Part shown: positions 43,400 to 51,693 of the stretch, in pieces
Layout: each line of letters begins with the position of its first letter
Numbering within the stretch: the stretch's first letter is position 1
Source of the DNA: Acidobacteriota bacterium
GTDB lineage: Bacteria > Acidobacteriota > Thermoanaerobaculia > Multivoradales > Multivoraceae
Direction of reading: 5' to 3'
Length of the DNA stretch: 64,000 nt
NCBI GenBank assembly: GCA_029263415.1
Contig: JAJCXN010000051.1
Coordinates: forward strand, 248,001 to 312,000
Translations under genes and position numbers: made by a program
The notes under the pieces: generated by a model
Databases searched by the model: none
Told to the model about the DNA's origin: nothing
Seen by the model: the letters and a program-made list of their open reading frames with translations, nothing else

Positions 43400-44563
43400 A
43401 TGAAGGGCGATACCAGCAAGAAACGCTTCGGCACCCGCGCTATCCACGCGGGCCAAGCTCCCGAGCCCGTTACCGGAGCGGTGGCGGTGCCGATCTTTCA
43501 GACCTCGACGTATGTCCAACCGGCACTCGATGAGATCAGCAAGTACGACTACGCCCGCAGCGTAAACCCCACACGCGAAGCGCTTGAGCAGAACGTAGCG
43601 TCTCTTGAGAACGGGGTGGACGCACAGGCCTTCTCGTCGGGCATGGCAGCGATCACCACCTTGATGACCTTGGTTGGCGCCGATGAGCACGCGGTGTTCT
43701 CGCAGAATGTGTACGGCGGCACGTACCGTCTGCTGAACCAGGTTCTCAATCGCTACCGCGTGCGCTCGTCGTGGGTTGATACCACCGACCTAGACGCCCT
43801 CCGCGTCTCGCTCACCCCTGCGACAAAGCTGGTTTTCCTCGAGTCGCCGACCAACCCGATGATGGAGATCACCGATATTTCGGCGGTGTGCGAGATCGCA
43901 CATGAGCAAGGAGTGAAGGTCGCGGTCGACAACACCTTTCTCTCGCCCTACGTGCAGCGACCGCTCGACTTGGGTGCCGATTTTGTGGTGCATTCAACCA
44001 CCAAGTTTCTCAACGGCCACTCCGACTCGATCGGCGGCGTGCTCATCTCAAAAGACCAAGAGGACGCCGACTGGTTTCAGTTCGCCCTCAAATCGTCGGG
44101 GGCGATCCTGGCCCCGTTCGACTGCTTCTTGACCATGCGTGGCATCAAGACTCTGGCCGTGCGCATGGATCGTCACGAGAGCAACACGCAGCAGATCGTG
44201 GCCTTGCTCAAAGACCACCCGGCAGTGAAGACGACCCTGTATCCGGGTTTGCCCGACTTCCCGGGTCACGAGATTCAAAAGCGCCAAGCGTCCGGTTTCG
44301 GTGCAATGGTGTCCTTCGACGTCGGCAGCTATGCGCGTGCGCACAGCGTGTTGGGTTCGGTCGAAGTGTTCTCGCTGGCCGAGAGCTTAGGCGGCGTCGA
44401 GTCGTTGATTTCACATCCCGCGTCGATGACCCACGCCTCGATCCCCGAAGAGCGGCGGCAAGCACTGGGAATCACGGATGGTCTGGTGCGCATTTCGGTC
44501 GGCATCGAGGATGCTGAGGATCTGGTGGACGACCTCAAGGCCGCGCTCGACGGGCTCGACTGA
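43400..44563 (+). CDS. PLP-dependent Cys/Met metabolism enzyme (cystathionine gamma-synthase/lyase type)
   Basis: 387 residues, GAAGGAAAAG upstream of the ATG. Fold type I PLP enzyme of the trans-sulfuration family: [28 protein letters not shown]-like [46 protein letters not shown] and [17 protein letters not shown] with the PLP Lys. The C-terminal substrate loop [20 protein letters not shown] is also canonical. It could be cystathionine gamma-synthase, cystathionine gamma-lyase or methionine gamma-lyase; these cannot be split reliably by eye. Beside mtnA it suggests sulfur amino acid metabolism. Confidence 0.93.
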   Translation: MKGDTSKKRFGTRAIHAGQAPEPVTGAVAVPIFQTSTYVQPALDEISKYDYARSVNPTREALEQNVASLENGVDAQAFSSGMAAITTLMTLVGADEHAVFSQNVYGGTYRLLNQVLNRYRVRSSWVDTTDLDALRVSLTPATKLVFLESPTNPMMEITDISAVCEIAHEQGVKVAVDNTFLSPYVQRPLDLGADFVVHSTTKFLNGHSDSIGGVLISKDQEDADWFQFALKSSGAILAPFDCFLTMRGIKTLAVRMDRHESNTQQIVALLKDHPAVKTTLYPGLPDFPGHEIQKRQASGFGAMVSFDVGSYARAHSVLGSVEVFSLAESLGGVESLISHPASMTHASIPEERRQALGITDGLVRISVGIEDAEDLVDDLKAALDGLD

Positions 44564-44661
44564 CAAAAACTCCGAGTGGCAGAGACTCCGACTGAGAGGG
44601 ACTCCGACCGGCTGAACCGAGAGAGCTTGAGGTCCGACCGATGAAGCTGGTGGATCGCGTT

Positions 44662-44976
44662 TTAGTCTGTGGTGGTGGTCGCTCGACCGACCCACTCGAG
44701 ATACGCCGGGTGCCCCGCAAGGACCGGCAGCACCAGAAGATCCGGGACCTCGTCGCTGTGGAGAGCGACATAGCGGCGAGCTAGCTTGTCGAGTCGGCCG
44801 CGAGTTGTCTTCATCACCAATACGGTTTCCAGTTCGTCGCAGATCCTGCCTTGCCATCGGTGGATCGAGCGCGCCCGAGCCAGCAGACTGACGCGCCCGA
44901 CCAACCGCTCGGCCACCAGCGTTCGGGCAAGCTCGGAGGCTTCTCGTTCGGGCGCGGTACCCATAGCGATCACCAC
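44662..44976 (-). CDS. cutA: CutA1-family protein
   Basis: 104 residues if the GTG at 44976 is used; the frame is open much further upstream, with another GTG at 45051. Homology to CutA covers the whole short form: PEREASELARTLVAERLVGRVSLL, SIHRWQGRICDELETVLVMKTTRGRLDKLA and YVALHSDEVPDLLVLPVLAGHPAYLEWV. CutA1 is a trimeric ferredoxin-like protein linked to divalent-cation tolerance, with no fixed enzymatic role. The Cys usually near strand one appears as Ala-Met here (VVIAMGTAP). Upstream of it is about 340 bases of unassigned DNA. Confidence 0.87.
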   Translation of the reverse strand: MVIAMGTAPEREASELARTLVAERLVGRVSLLARARSIHRWQGRICDELETVLVMKTTRGRLDKLARRYVALHSDEVPDLLVLPVLAGHPAYLEWVGRATTTTD

Positions 44977-45320
44977 CTCGGTGGGACAGCGCGGCCGTTG
45001 GCCTTGGGGTTCGTATGGTCCTTGAGACTGAGCGATGAGGGTCCTGATCACAGGATACGACGGGTGCTGTGAAGGCCGCTCTGAGCAGCGGCTCGCCGAA
45101 TCGGTCGCCGCCAGCCGCGGCAGCGCCAGCCGCGAGGGGAGTCGCAAGAGTCCAGGACCGACCGCCCGATGAAGTAGGCCCGGGATGGGCCTGCGGCGCT
45201 GCGAGCTGCTCACTGCGGAGTCGTCGGTGGGCCGCGGTTGAAGGCGATTTCTAGCCTGGCAAGCGGTCCGTGATCGACACTGGCGCGTGGTGTTGAACCG
45301 CCGCGTGGTGTTGATGGGCA
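44977..45320. other. Unassigned DNA between the pseudopilin and cutA genes
   Basis: About 340 bases. The frame of cutA is open through it, but the translation is Arg/Ser/Pro-rich and not protein-like. Near 45283-45314, CGCGTGGTGTTGA occurs twice, 19 bases apart. No RNA gene or terminator recognised. Confidence 0.4.
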
Positions 45321-45971
45321 TCATTTCCAAATCTCCTGTTGGCGGTCATAACGAAGAACCTGGACCTTGCCGGCGCGGTTGCGGACCCGCACCGCAAACG
45401 CACGGCGCCCGTCGGTGAGGTAAACGGTGCCCGGGGTCGCAGTGCCCGCTGCAGCGAACGACGCCATGTCCGAGCGGTTGAAGCGAATGGGGTCGTCGAG
45501 GCGGTCGAGCCGCCGGCGACTATTGGGCGCGCGAGGCGGGCGGCCCGAAGCGTCGCGCGGGATACCGAAACGGATGTCCTTTCCCATGTGTTCGAGCGGC
45601 TGTCGCGGCGCGAGTTGTGGGTCGATTCCGCGGTCAATGTCGACACTGCGGACACCGTCGGAGTCGCCATCGGTGTAGAGCGCATAGGTGGTTGGTCCGC
45701 CCTCTTGGGTGAAGAACTTGACGCCGACGTTGTGACCCTTTAGGCGCGCGTGCTGATGCGCTCGGCGCAACGCTACGGCGACCTCGCTGGCGGCCGCGTC
45801 TAGGCGCGCAGTGGCACTGATCCGAGCGATGTTCGGGATGCCAACGACCAGCAACAACCCGATGACTCCGCTCACAACGATAATCTCGATCAAGGTCATG
45901 CCGGCGGTTGTGTGTCGACGCGGCCGGGCAAGGGCGGTGGCTAGTGGTCTTTCAAACGGCGAAGAATTCAT
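45321..45971 (-). CDS. GspH/FimT-type pseudopilin
   Basis: 216 residues from the ATG at 45971 (AGGAG upstream). A type IV prepilin leader is present: RRHTTAG|MTLIEIIVVSGVIGLLLVVGI, with the cleavage Gly and Glu at +5 of the mature protein. It then follows the GspH pattern: ARISATARLDAAASEVAVALRRAHQHARLKGHNVGV and a C-terminal beta domain that includes GTVYLTDGRRAFAVRV. Minor pseudopilins cap type II secretion or type IV pilus fibres. No other pilus or secretion genes are nearby, so it is an orphan copy. It is downstream of the ComEA-like gene on the same strand. Confidence 0.88.
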   Translation of the reverse strand: MNSSPFERPLATALARPRRHTTAGMTLIEIIVVSGVIGLLLVVGIPNIARISATARLDAAASEVAVALRRAHQHARLKGHNVGVKFFTQEGGPTTYALYTDGDSDGVRSVDIDRGIDPQLAPRQPLEHMGKDIRFGIPRDASGRPPRAPNSRRRLDRLDDPIRFNRSDMASFAAAGTATPGTVYLTDGRRAFAVRVRNRAGKVQVLRYDRQQEIWK

Positions 45972-46046
45972 TGGACAAGGGGCTCCTGGGGGATGGCGCG
46001 CTGGTTCGAACACACAGGGGGGACAAGCCTCACGGACATGTCGAAA

Positions 46047-46088
46047 CGGGGCCTTCGACGCTCCCTTTGGAGTGAGCCGAAGGCCCCG
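46047..46088. terminator. Long hairpin between comEA-like and pseudopilin genes
   Basis: CGGGGCCTTCG (46047-46057) pairs with CGAAGGCCCCG (46078-46088), 11 bp perfect, with a second small stem inside the loop. No T-run on either strand. It could be a Rho-independent-like end of the ComEA transcript or a processing site. Confidence 0.5.
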
Positions 46089-46105
46089 TACCCGACAGCC
46101 AACGA

Positions 46106-46492
46106 CTAGCCGTTGTCGCCGTTAGGTTCCGCGTTCGCGGGGTCCTTGGCCGAGCTGCTACGTGGTACACGCACCTTCTCGGTGAGCGTGGTCTTGCCCT
46201 CGACAGTGACGTGCGCTTCCATCAGCTCGTAGGTCTTCTCGCCAATGCCTCGCACCTGCATGAGATCGGTGGCAGCTGCGAACTTGCCGTTGCTGTTCCG
46301 GAACTCGATGATCCGTAAAGCCACCGCGGGCCCGATTCGGGGCAAGAGCTCCAGGGTCTGTTGGTCAGCGTCATTGATGTTGACGACGCCGGTCGCTGCA
46401 AAGGCAGGCACGGTTGCCGCGCACAAGACCATGGCGAAGGCCAGCAAGCTGGCAGCGAAGTGACGGGTCGCGGTTGATTTCAGTCCATTCAT
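46106..46492 (-). CDS. Exported ComEA-like helix-hairpin-helix protein
   Basis: 128 residues with a signal peptide (FAASLLAFAMVLCAATVPAFAA). The mature part has the two HhH units of ComEA: VVNINDADQQTLELLPRIGPAVALRIIEFRNS and DLMQVRGIGEKTYELMEAHV. ComEA proteins bind DNA during uptake; short secreted HhH proteins of this type also occur outside competence systems. A low-complexity hydrophilic tail follows. GGAGATAG lies upstream of the ATG. The neighbouring pseudopilin could belong to the same DNA-uptake or fibre machinery, but comEC and pil genes are absent here. Confidence 0.85.
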   Translation of the reverse strand: MNGLKSTATRHFAASLLAFAMVLCAATVPAFAATGVVNINDADQQTLELLPRIGPAVALRIIEFRNSNGKFAAATDLMQVRGIGEKTYELMEAHVTVEGKTTLTEKVRVPRSSSAKDPANAEPNGDNG

Positions 46493-47112
46493 TATTTCTA
46501 TCTCCTGTCGTTAACCGAGAAGCGCGGAATTGCGCTGGCGGTCGTTGGTGAGTTGGCAATCGACGACCATCGACGACTGCCCTGAATCTGAGTCGAGCCG
46601 ATCAAGGCTCCTTTGATGCAAGCGCTCGGCAGCCAACGCCGAGCCTTGTGTTTTTGCCTGTGGGGTCGAGGTGTGGCGACGCCTCCCTTCCTCGTCGGTT
46701 GCTGAGGCGCTAATGGCCTCCGGTGGTGTGCCGAGCGCTCTTGCTCGGTTGCCCGACGTCGTGCCGGACGCATAGGAGATAGAGCACGCCCGCTGCCAAC
46801 CACAACAGTTTTCGAGAAATGGTGGCCAAACGCCCACCCAGCTTGGGTTTGCGCCGGGGTTGAGGGCTGTCGTTGAGCCGCGGCTGGCCCGAGCCAGGGT
46901 CAAACCAACTGGACGCCATGTAGGCTGCGGCCCCGGCTAATCGCGCGAATCCCCAACGGGGCCGGGGCTCTTTGGTGCCTGTCAAACGATCTGGACGGCC
47001 GCAAAATCCTTTGACAAGCTTCGCGGCCCTCTCGGCAAGAGGGTCACGATCCCAACTTTGATCGCCCTGAAGCACCCTAGGGGCGGGGCCCTTCCAGTAG
47101 ATTAGGCGGCCT
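46493..47112. other. Intergenic region before the signal peptidase pair
   Basis: About 620 bases. The best candidate is a minus-strand frame from about 46920 to 46710 (70 residues, with one hydrophobic stretch LLWLAAGVLYLLCVRHD), but it has no good ribosome binding site and no known relative, so I do not call it. No RNA gene recognised. Confidence 0.4.
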
Positions 47113-47859
47113 ATGTCGACATCAACGCCCAAGGTCGCGACCGCCAAGCCGGCCGCCGCCAACGATCAACGTCACTCCATGTTCCGTGAGTACCTAGAAG
47201 CTCTCTTGGTTGCAGCCATCTTCCTTGGCTTCACCAACACCTTCGTTTTCAAGACCTTCTACATCCCGAGCGAATCGATGGTCGACACCTTGCTGATCGG
47301 CGATCACCTGTTCGTCAATCGCTACATCTATGGGCCCAAGGCCACCGGGCTAGAGCGAGCACTACTGCCCGGCCGGGAGCCTCGCCGCGGTGACATCGTG
47401 ATTTTCCGCTCTCCAGAAACTCCCGAGCTCGACTTAATCAAGCGTTGCGTTGCCATCGGCGGCGACCAAGTCCAGGTGATCGACAAGCAGTTGTTCATCA
47501 ATGGAGATCGTGTTGACGACGAGGCTTATGTGCACCACGTCGACCCTCGCCTCTTTAGACGCAATAGCCCCTACATCGACGGTCGGCGGCGCGACAATAT
47601 GTCGACATTCACCGTGCCAGAAGACCACCTCTTCTGCATGGGCGACAACCGCGACGAATCCCACGACTCGCGATACTTCGGCGCGGTTCCCATCGCGCAG
47701 GTCAAGGGCCGCGCTGGACTGATCTATTGGTCGTACGGGGGCGAAACCCCAGATGGGACCTGGCACGGATGGGGTCACCGGATTGGCCAGCTGTCGCGAA
47801 CGGCTCTCGGGTTCGTCACCAAAACCCGATGGGGCCGCACCTTTCAGGCCATCCAATGA
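47113..47859 (+). CDS. lepB: Type I signal peptidase
   Basis: 248 residues. One membrane helix (about 27-45), then the catalytic Ser in FYIPSESMVDTL (Ser about 55), the general-base Lys in LDLIKRCVAIGGD (Lys about 111) and the C-terminal box MGDNRDESHDSRYFG. These form the S26 Ser/Lys dyad peptidase that removes signal peptides on the periplasmic side. The ATG lies 3 codons before low-complexity STP/Lys residues. It is followed, with an ATGA overlap, by a second signal peptidase gene. Confidence 0.96.
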   Translation: MSTSTPKVATAKPAAANDQRHSMFREYLEALLVAAIFLGFTNTFVFKTFYIPSESMVDTLLIGDHLFVNRYIYGPKATGLERALLPGREPRRGDIVIFRSPETPELDLIKRCVAIGGDQVQVIDKQLFINGDRVDDEAYVHHVDPRLFRRNSPYIDGRRRDNMSTFTVPEDHLFCMGDNRDESHDSRYFGAVPIAQVKGRAGLIYWSYGGETPDGTWHGWGHRIGQLSRTALGFVTKTRWGRTFQAIQ

Positions 47860-48455
47860 GCCGACTCGGGCTGCTCGCCCGAGATGCTCTAGACGCGGCC
47901 ATCTTGGCCGTGCTTTTGGGACTGCTCGTACGAACCTTTGTGGTCCAGCTGTATCGCGTGCCGAGCGATTCGATGGAACCGCAACTGCGCGCAGGCGACT
48001 TCGTTGTGGTCAACAAGTTGATGCTGCGGCCGCCAAGTCGCTCGACGCTAAACCCTTGGCTGCCTCAACGCCGGCCGGCTGATGGCGATGTGCTTGTGTT
48101 CCCCCACCCACTTGATCGCGCGCGTCTGTTGATCAAGCGTTGCGTTGCCGGGTCCGGCGAGGTGTTGCAGATCAAGGACAAAGCACTCTTGGTCGATCGC
48201 GAACTGGTTCTTGAGTCGTACATTCAGCATAGCGATCCAAACGTCTACCCGGCCTCGAGCTTCCTGCCAGAAGAAGTCCGGGTGCGCGATCAGTTCGGAC
48301 CATTGGTGATCGCTGAGGGCGGTCTGTTTTGCCTTGGAGACAACCGTGACCGATCCCTTGATTCTCGCCATTGGGGCGCAATCGAGTCCTCATCGGTCGT
48401 CGGCCAGGCCATCGTTGGCGTCAGAGGCCCGGCACTTCCCTTTCGGATTCAGTAA
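47856..48455 (+). CDS. lepB: Second type I signal peptidase
   Basis: 199 residues, starting inside the stop of the previous lepB (ATGA). It keeps the full S26 signature: membrane helix LDAAILAVLLGLLVRTFVV, catalytic Ser in YRVPSDSMEPQL (Ser about 39), Lys in LLIKRCVAGSGEV (Lys about 94), and LGDNRDRSLDSRHWG. It is shorter than its neighbour, with a different insert between Ser and Lys. Two non-identical peptidases in one transcript suggest different substrate sets or redundancy. The sequences have diverged well beyond a recent duplication. Confidence 0.95.
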   Translation: MSRLGLLARDALDAAILAVLLGLLVRTFVVQLYRVPSDSMEPQLRAGDFVVVNKLMLRPPSRSTLNPWLPQRRPADGDVLVFPHPLDRARLLIKRCVAGSGEVLQIKDKALLVDRELVLESYIQHSDPNVYPASSFLPEEVRVRDQFGPLVIAEGGLFCLGDNRDRSLDSRHWGAIESSSVVGQAIVGVRGPALPFRIQ

Positions 48456-48551
48456 TGACGAGTTAGCATTCGGGGTGCCGCTCGCTTCCCGGAGTGGTTC
48501 ATCGAGCGCTCGGCCCGTCATCGGGCCAGCGACACACAGTGAGGTTCAAGC

Positions 48552-48962
48552 ATGATTCCATCCAGCGCATCACCACCATCACGTCTTCGCCAAGCTAGGT
48601 CACGCCAAGCCGGTGAGGGGCGCTTTCAGGCGGTCATTTGGCTGATCATCATCGTATGGGTGTTCCTCGCAGGCTTCGAGTTCATCCCGACCCGCTACCG
48701 CGTTTCCGAGTTCGAGGACGCGGTTCGAGCAGCCGGGGAACGCGCCGGGCAGGTCGGCGGCAGTGCCGCCAAGATCAAAGGCCAGCTGTTATGGGAGGCG
48801 AATCAACTCGATCTTCCAGTTAACAAGGACAACCTGAACGTGGTCGCCAACACCAGCTTTGTGCGCATCGACGCCGCGTACACGGTGCCGATCAAGCTGC
48901 CGCTCTACACTTACAATTGGCAAGTAACACACGAGCTGCGACGCAAGGTGTTCCGCTTCTAA
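48552..48962 (+). CDS. DUF4845-like single-pass membrane protein
   Basis: 136 residues. A basic N-terminus, one membrane helix (FQAVIWLIIIVWVFLAGFEF, about 25-45), and an outer domain: YRVSEFEDAVRAAGERA, then ANQLDLPVNKDNLNVVAN and IDAAYTVPIKLPLYTYNWQVTHELR. This resembles DUF4845, which is typically encoded just after lepB in other bacteria, and the position here agrees. The function is not known. It ends the lepB group; pyrF is on the other strand after 45 bases. Confidence 0.7.
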   Translation: MIPSSASPPSRLRQARSRQAGEGRFQAVIWLIIIVWVFLAGFEFIPTRYRVSEFEDAVRAAGERAGQVGGSAAKIKGQLLWEANQLDLPVNKDNLNVVANTSFVRIDAAYTVPIKLPLYTYNWQVTHELRRKVFRF

Positions 48963-49007
48963 GAGCTTGCTAAGAATGTCTGGCGGTGCGCTCGAGCCGC
49001 CGATGCT

Positions 49008-49742
49008 TCAGGCAGGCTTTGGCGCCGCGATGTCCTCGACGATCGCCTCGAGTGTCTTGATCGGGTCCTCGGCCTGGGTGAGAGGCCGCCCAATGACCAG
49101 CAGGTCCGCTCCATCCGCGATCGCTTGGGCCGGCGTCGCAACCCGTTTCTGGTCGCCGAGGGCTGCGCCTTGAGGTCTGATTCCGGGGGTGACCAGTAGC
49201 GCCTCTGCTGGCAACGCAGCGCGCAGCGACGACGCCTCGAGCGCGGAGCCAACAATGCCCGCACAACCGGCTGTGAGGGCCATGGTGGCCCAGGCGAGGA
49301 CCCGTTCAGACGCTGTGCCGGGCATCGCGAGTCGCTTGAGTTCTTCCGCGTCGAGACTGGTCAAGACGGTGACCGCGAGGATGTCTAGGCCGTCGCCCGC
49401 GGCTTCAGCTGCGGCTGCGAGTTGAGCTTTGCCGCCGCCCGCATGTACGGTAACGAAGTGAACTCCCAAAGAGCGTACCGACGCAACCGCCCCTGCGACG
49501 GTGTTGGGAATGTCGTGGAGCTTGAGATCGAGGAACACTCGACCGCCCGCCTCAAGCGCGGTATCTACGGCCTTGGGGCCCCATCGCACATACGCTTCAA
49601 GCCCCACCTTGAGACAGCCAACGCGGGGCCCAAAGACACCACACCAACTCTCGAAAGTGGGCCAGTCAGCGGTGTCGAGTGCGACTGCAATATGGTCGCT
49701 TGCGCGCGTCACGCCTCCTCTGTTCGATTGCTGCAAACCCAT
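49008..49742 (-). CDS. pyrF: Orotidine 5'-phosphate decarboxylase
   Basis: 244 residues from the ATG at 49742, which has AAGGAGC upstream; the longer frame overlaps pyrD. TIM-barrel OMP decarboxylase: HIAVALDTADWPTFESW, LKVGLEAYVRWGP, RVFLDLKLHDIPNTV (catalytic Lys/Asp cluster) and LLVTPGIRPQGAALGDQKRVATPAQAI, DLLVIGRPLTQAEDP. It makes UMP from OMP. It is the third gene of pyrK-pyrD-pyrF, starting 13 bases after the pyrD stop. Confidence 0.95.
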   Translation of the reverse strand: MGLQQSNRGGVTRASDHIAVALDTADWPTFESWCGVFGPRVGCLKVGLEAYVRWGPKAVDTALEAGGRVFLDLKLHDIPNTVAGAVASVRSLGVHFVTVHAGGGKAQLAAAAEAAGDGLDILAVTVLTSLDAEELKRLAMPGTASERVLAWATMALTAGCAGIVGSALEASSLRAALPAEALLVTPGIRPQGAALGDQKRVATPAQAIADGADLLVIGRPLTQAEDPIKTLEAIVEDIAAPKPA

Positions 49743-49755
49743 CGGCTGGCGCTCC

Positions 49756-50676
49756 TTATTCAATGTTGATCGCACCGATGAGTTCTCTAACAGAACCAAC
49801 GCCTTCGGAGACAAGTCGCTGCTCGAGGTCCTGCAAGATGCGGTTCGGTTGCATCGGGTCGCGAAACAGGGCGGTGCCGATTTGCACAGCCGACGCGCCG
49901 GCCAGCATGAACTCAAGCACGTCATCCGCGGTCTCTGCGCCCCCGATGCCGATCACCGGGAGGCCGACCTCGCGCGCCACGTCATAGACGATCCGCACCG
50001 CAACAGGTCGAATCGCAGGGCCTGACAGGCCGCCCTTGATGGTGTGCAGTCTGGGGCGTCGTGTGCGGGTGTCGATTGCCATGCCGATCACGGTGTTGAT
50101 CGCAGACAAGATGTCTGCGCCACCATCTCGAGCCGCCTTGCCCAGCGCTACCGGCGAAGTGACATTGGGAGACAGCTTGACGATCAGCGGTTTGCTGGTC
50201 GCCTTGCGAACGCTCGCGACCAGTTCCTCGAGTTGCCCTGGATCGTGGCCGAACTGAATCCCGCCGCGCTTGACGTTCGGGCACGACACGTTGAGTTCCA
50301 CCGCAGCGACATGCTCAACCGCGTCGACTCGCGCCGCCAAGGTCGAGTAATCCTCGCGCTCGTAGCCAAACAAGTTCACGACGACCTTGGGCGGAAAGTC
50401 GGCCAGGCCAGGCAGGACGTCACTCAAGAACGCCTCGATACCGATGTTCTGTAGGCCGATGGAGTTGAGCATCCCGCCGCGTGTCTCGAAGATCCTGGGC
50501 GCAGGGTTGCCACGCAACGGTTCGAGCGATAGCCCCTTGGTCACCAGGCCGCCGAACCGCTCAAGCCGGGTCAAGGGGGCGAATTCCAAGCCGTAGCCGA
50601 AGGTTCCGCTGGCGGACAGTACCGGGTTGGCCAGCTCGAGCGGGCCGACTTTGACCGACAGATCGACCGTGCTCAC
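49756..50676 (-). CDS. pyrD: Dihydroorotate dehydrogenase, catalytic subunit (class 1B)
   Basis: 306 residues from the GTG at 50676, whose first bases overlap the pyrK stop (GTGA). FMN TIM-barrel: NPVLSASGTFGYGLEF, TKGLSLEPLRGNPAPRI, NSIGLQNIGIEAF, AVELNVSCPNVKRGG with the active-site Cys and IVKLSPNVTSPVALG, then GIGGAETADDVLEFMLAGASAVQIGTA. Class 1B enzymes work as a heterotetramer with the PyrK electron-transfer subunit, using NAD+; pyrK is directly upstream. It oxidises dihydroorotate to orotate. Confidence 0.95.
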   Translation of the reverse strand: MSTVDLSVKVGPLELANPVLSASGTFGYGLEFAPLTRLERFGGLVTKGLSLEPLRGNPAPRIFETRGGMLNSIGLQNIGIEAFLSDVLPGLADFPPKVVVNLFGYEREDYSTLAARVDAVEHVAAVELNVSCPNVKRGGIQFGHDPGQLEELVASVRKATSKPLIVKLSPNVTSPVALGKAARDGGADILSAINTVIGMAIDTRTRRPRLHTIKGGLSGPAIRPVAVRIVYDVAREVGLPVIGIGGAETADDVLEFMLAGASAVQIGTALFRDPMQPNRILQDLEQRLVSEGVGSVRELIGAINIE

Positions 50677-51524
50677 CACACCACCTCGTCCAGCGCGAAC
50701 ACCGGCCCGTCCTTGCAGCACAAGCGAAAACGGCCGTCTTGATGCGCTACCGCGCAACCCAAGCAGGCGCCATAGCCGCAGCCCATCTCGGTCTCAAGGG
50801 CTGCTTGCCCTGGGACCTGGTATTGAGAGCCGAGCGCTGCGACTTTCGCCATCAAGCCCTCCGGGCCACAGGTGTAGAGCGCGCCATAGCGACCCTGGGC
50901 GAGTGCCTGTTCTAGCGGCTCGGTGATGTAGCCGTGATGCCCGCGATGCCCGCTTTCGGTGGCGCAGATGAGTTCTCCGCCGCTCGCGCGGGCGAGCTCT
51001 TCGAAGCGCTCGCTTAGCGCGAGGTCGCATGCGGCGTAGCCACCGTAGTAGAAGTCGAACGCTTCGCCCTGCTCGAGCAACGCTCGCGCCCAGAGCAACA
51101 GAGCGGCCGAACCAATCCCGCCGGCAATCAACGCTGACGGTTTCACCGTAGGTGAGGCAGATCTGGTGAAGCCCTGGCCGAGCGGCCCCAACAAAGGCAC
51201 CTCTTTGCCTGGCTCCAGTCGCGCCAGCCCCTCGGTGCCGAGCCCGATGACCTTGCCAAATATTTCGATCTGCGTGGTGTTTGCATCCGTCCGGATATCA
51301 AAGACCGAGAACGCTCGACGCAGGTACGGCTCGAGCCCGAACTCAGCCAAGGTCATGACGAACTGGCCGGGTGTGCAGTTCGCGAACTTCTGCTCGCCGT
51401 TGGCAAACGGGACTTCCAGCGTCACCGTGAAGTAGGGCCAGGGGTGGTGATCCACCGCAACCACTACGGCTCTGTGGTCGGCGAAGCCGGCAGTGGGCGG
51501 TCCTTGGTGGGTGGCAGTTTCCAT
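50673..51524 (-). CDS. pyrK: Dihydroorotate dehydrogenase electron-transfer subunit
   Basis: 283 residues from the ATG at 51524 (an ATG at 51548 is also open). A ferredoxin-reductase-type FAD domain (PYLRRAFSVFDIRTD, GLGTEGLARLEPGKEVPLLGPLGQGF), then an NAD domain (IAGGIGSAALLLWARALL, YTCGPEGLMAKVA) and at the C-terminus the 2Fe-2S ligands CGYGACLGCAVAH and CCKDGPVF. It passes electrons from PyrD to NAD+. A long gap to the gene on the other strand at 51694 holds two imperfect 31-bp repeats. Confidence 0.93.
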   Translation of the reverse strand: METATHQGPPTAGFADHRAVVVAVDHHPWPYFTVTLEVPFANGEQKFANCTPGQFVMTLAEFGLEPYLRRAFSVFDIRTDANTTQIEIFGKVIGLGTEGLARLEPGKEVPLLGPLGQGFTRSASPTVKPSALIAGGIGSAALLLWARALLEQGEAFDFYYGGYAACDLALSERFEELARASGGELICATESGHRGHHGYITEPLEQALAQGRYGALYTCGPEGLMAKVAALGSQYQVPGQAALETEMGCGYGACLGCAVAHQDGRFRLCCKDGPVFALDEVVW

Positions 51525-51597
51525 CGCGGCGAAACGGTAGCACGCCACCGCGGTGGATCAGCAATCGCGCGCGCTCCGCGCCAGGACTTCCTCAAAT

Positions 51598-51655
51598 GGT
51601 GCTGGTTCTCGACCAGTACCTCTTTAGTGGCGCTGGTTCTCGCCCAGTACCTCAT
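51598..51655. repeat. Two imperfect 31-bp repeats, each with a dyad
   Basis: GCTGGTTCTCG(A/C)CCAGTACCTC occurs at 51601 and at 51632, period 31. The first copy holds GGTGCTGGT (51598-51606) pairing with ACCAGTACC (51612-51620), 9 bp including one G-T pair; the second copy keeps CTGG/CCAG only. It lies between the divergent pyrK and alkaline-phosphatase-like genes and could be an operator pair or 5' UTR hairpins. Confidence 0.6.
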
Positions 51656-51693
51656 AGGCAATCACCGCGCGACTCGGATAGCCTCACACATCC

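Noticed and set aside
46710-47162. 150-codon minus-strand frame before lepB
   Set aside because: It overlaps the lepB start, has no good start signal and lacks known relatives; only one hydrophobic stretch speaks for it.
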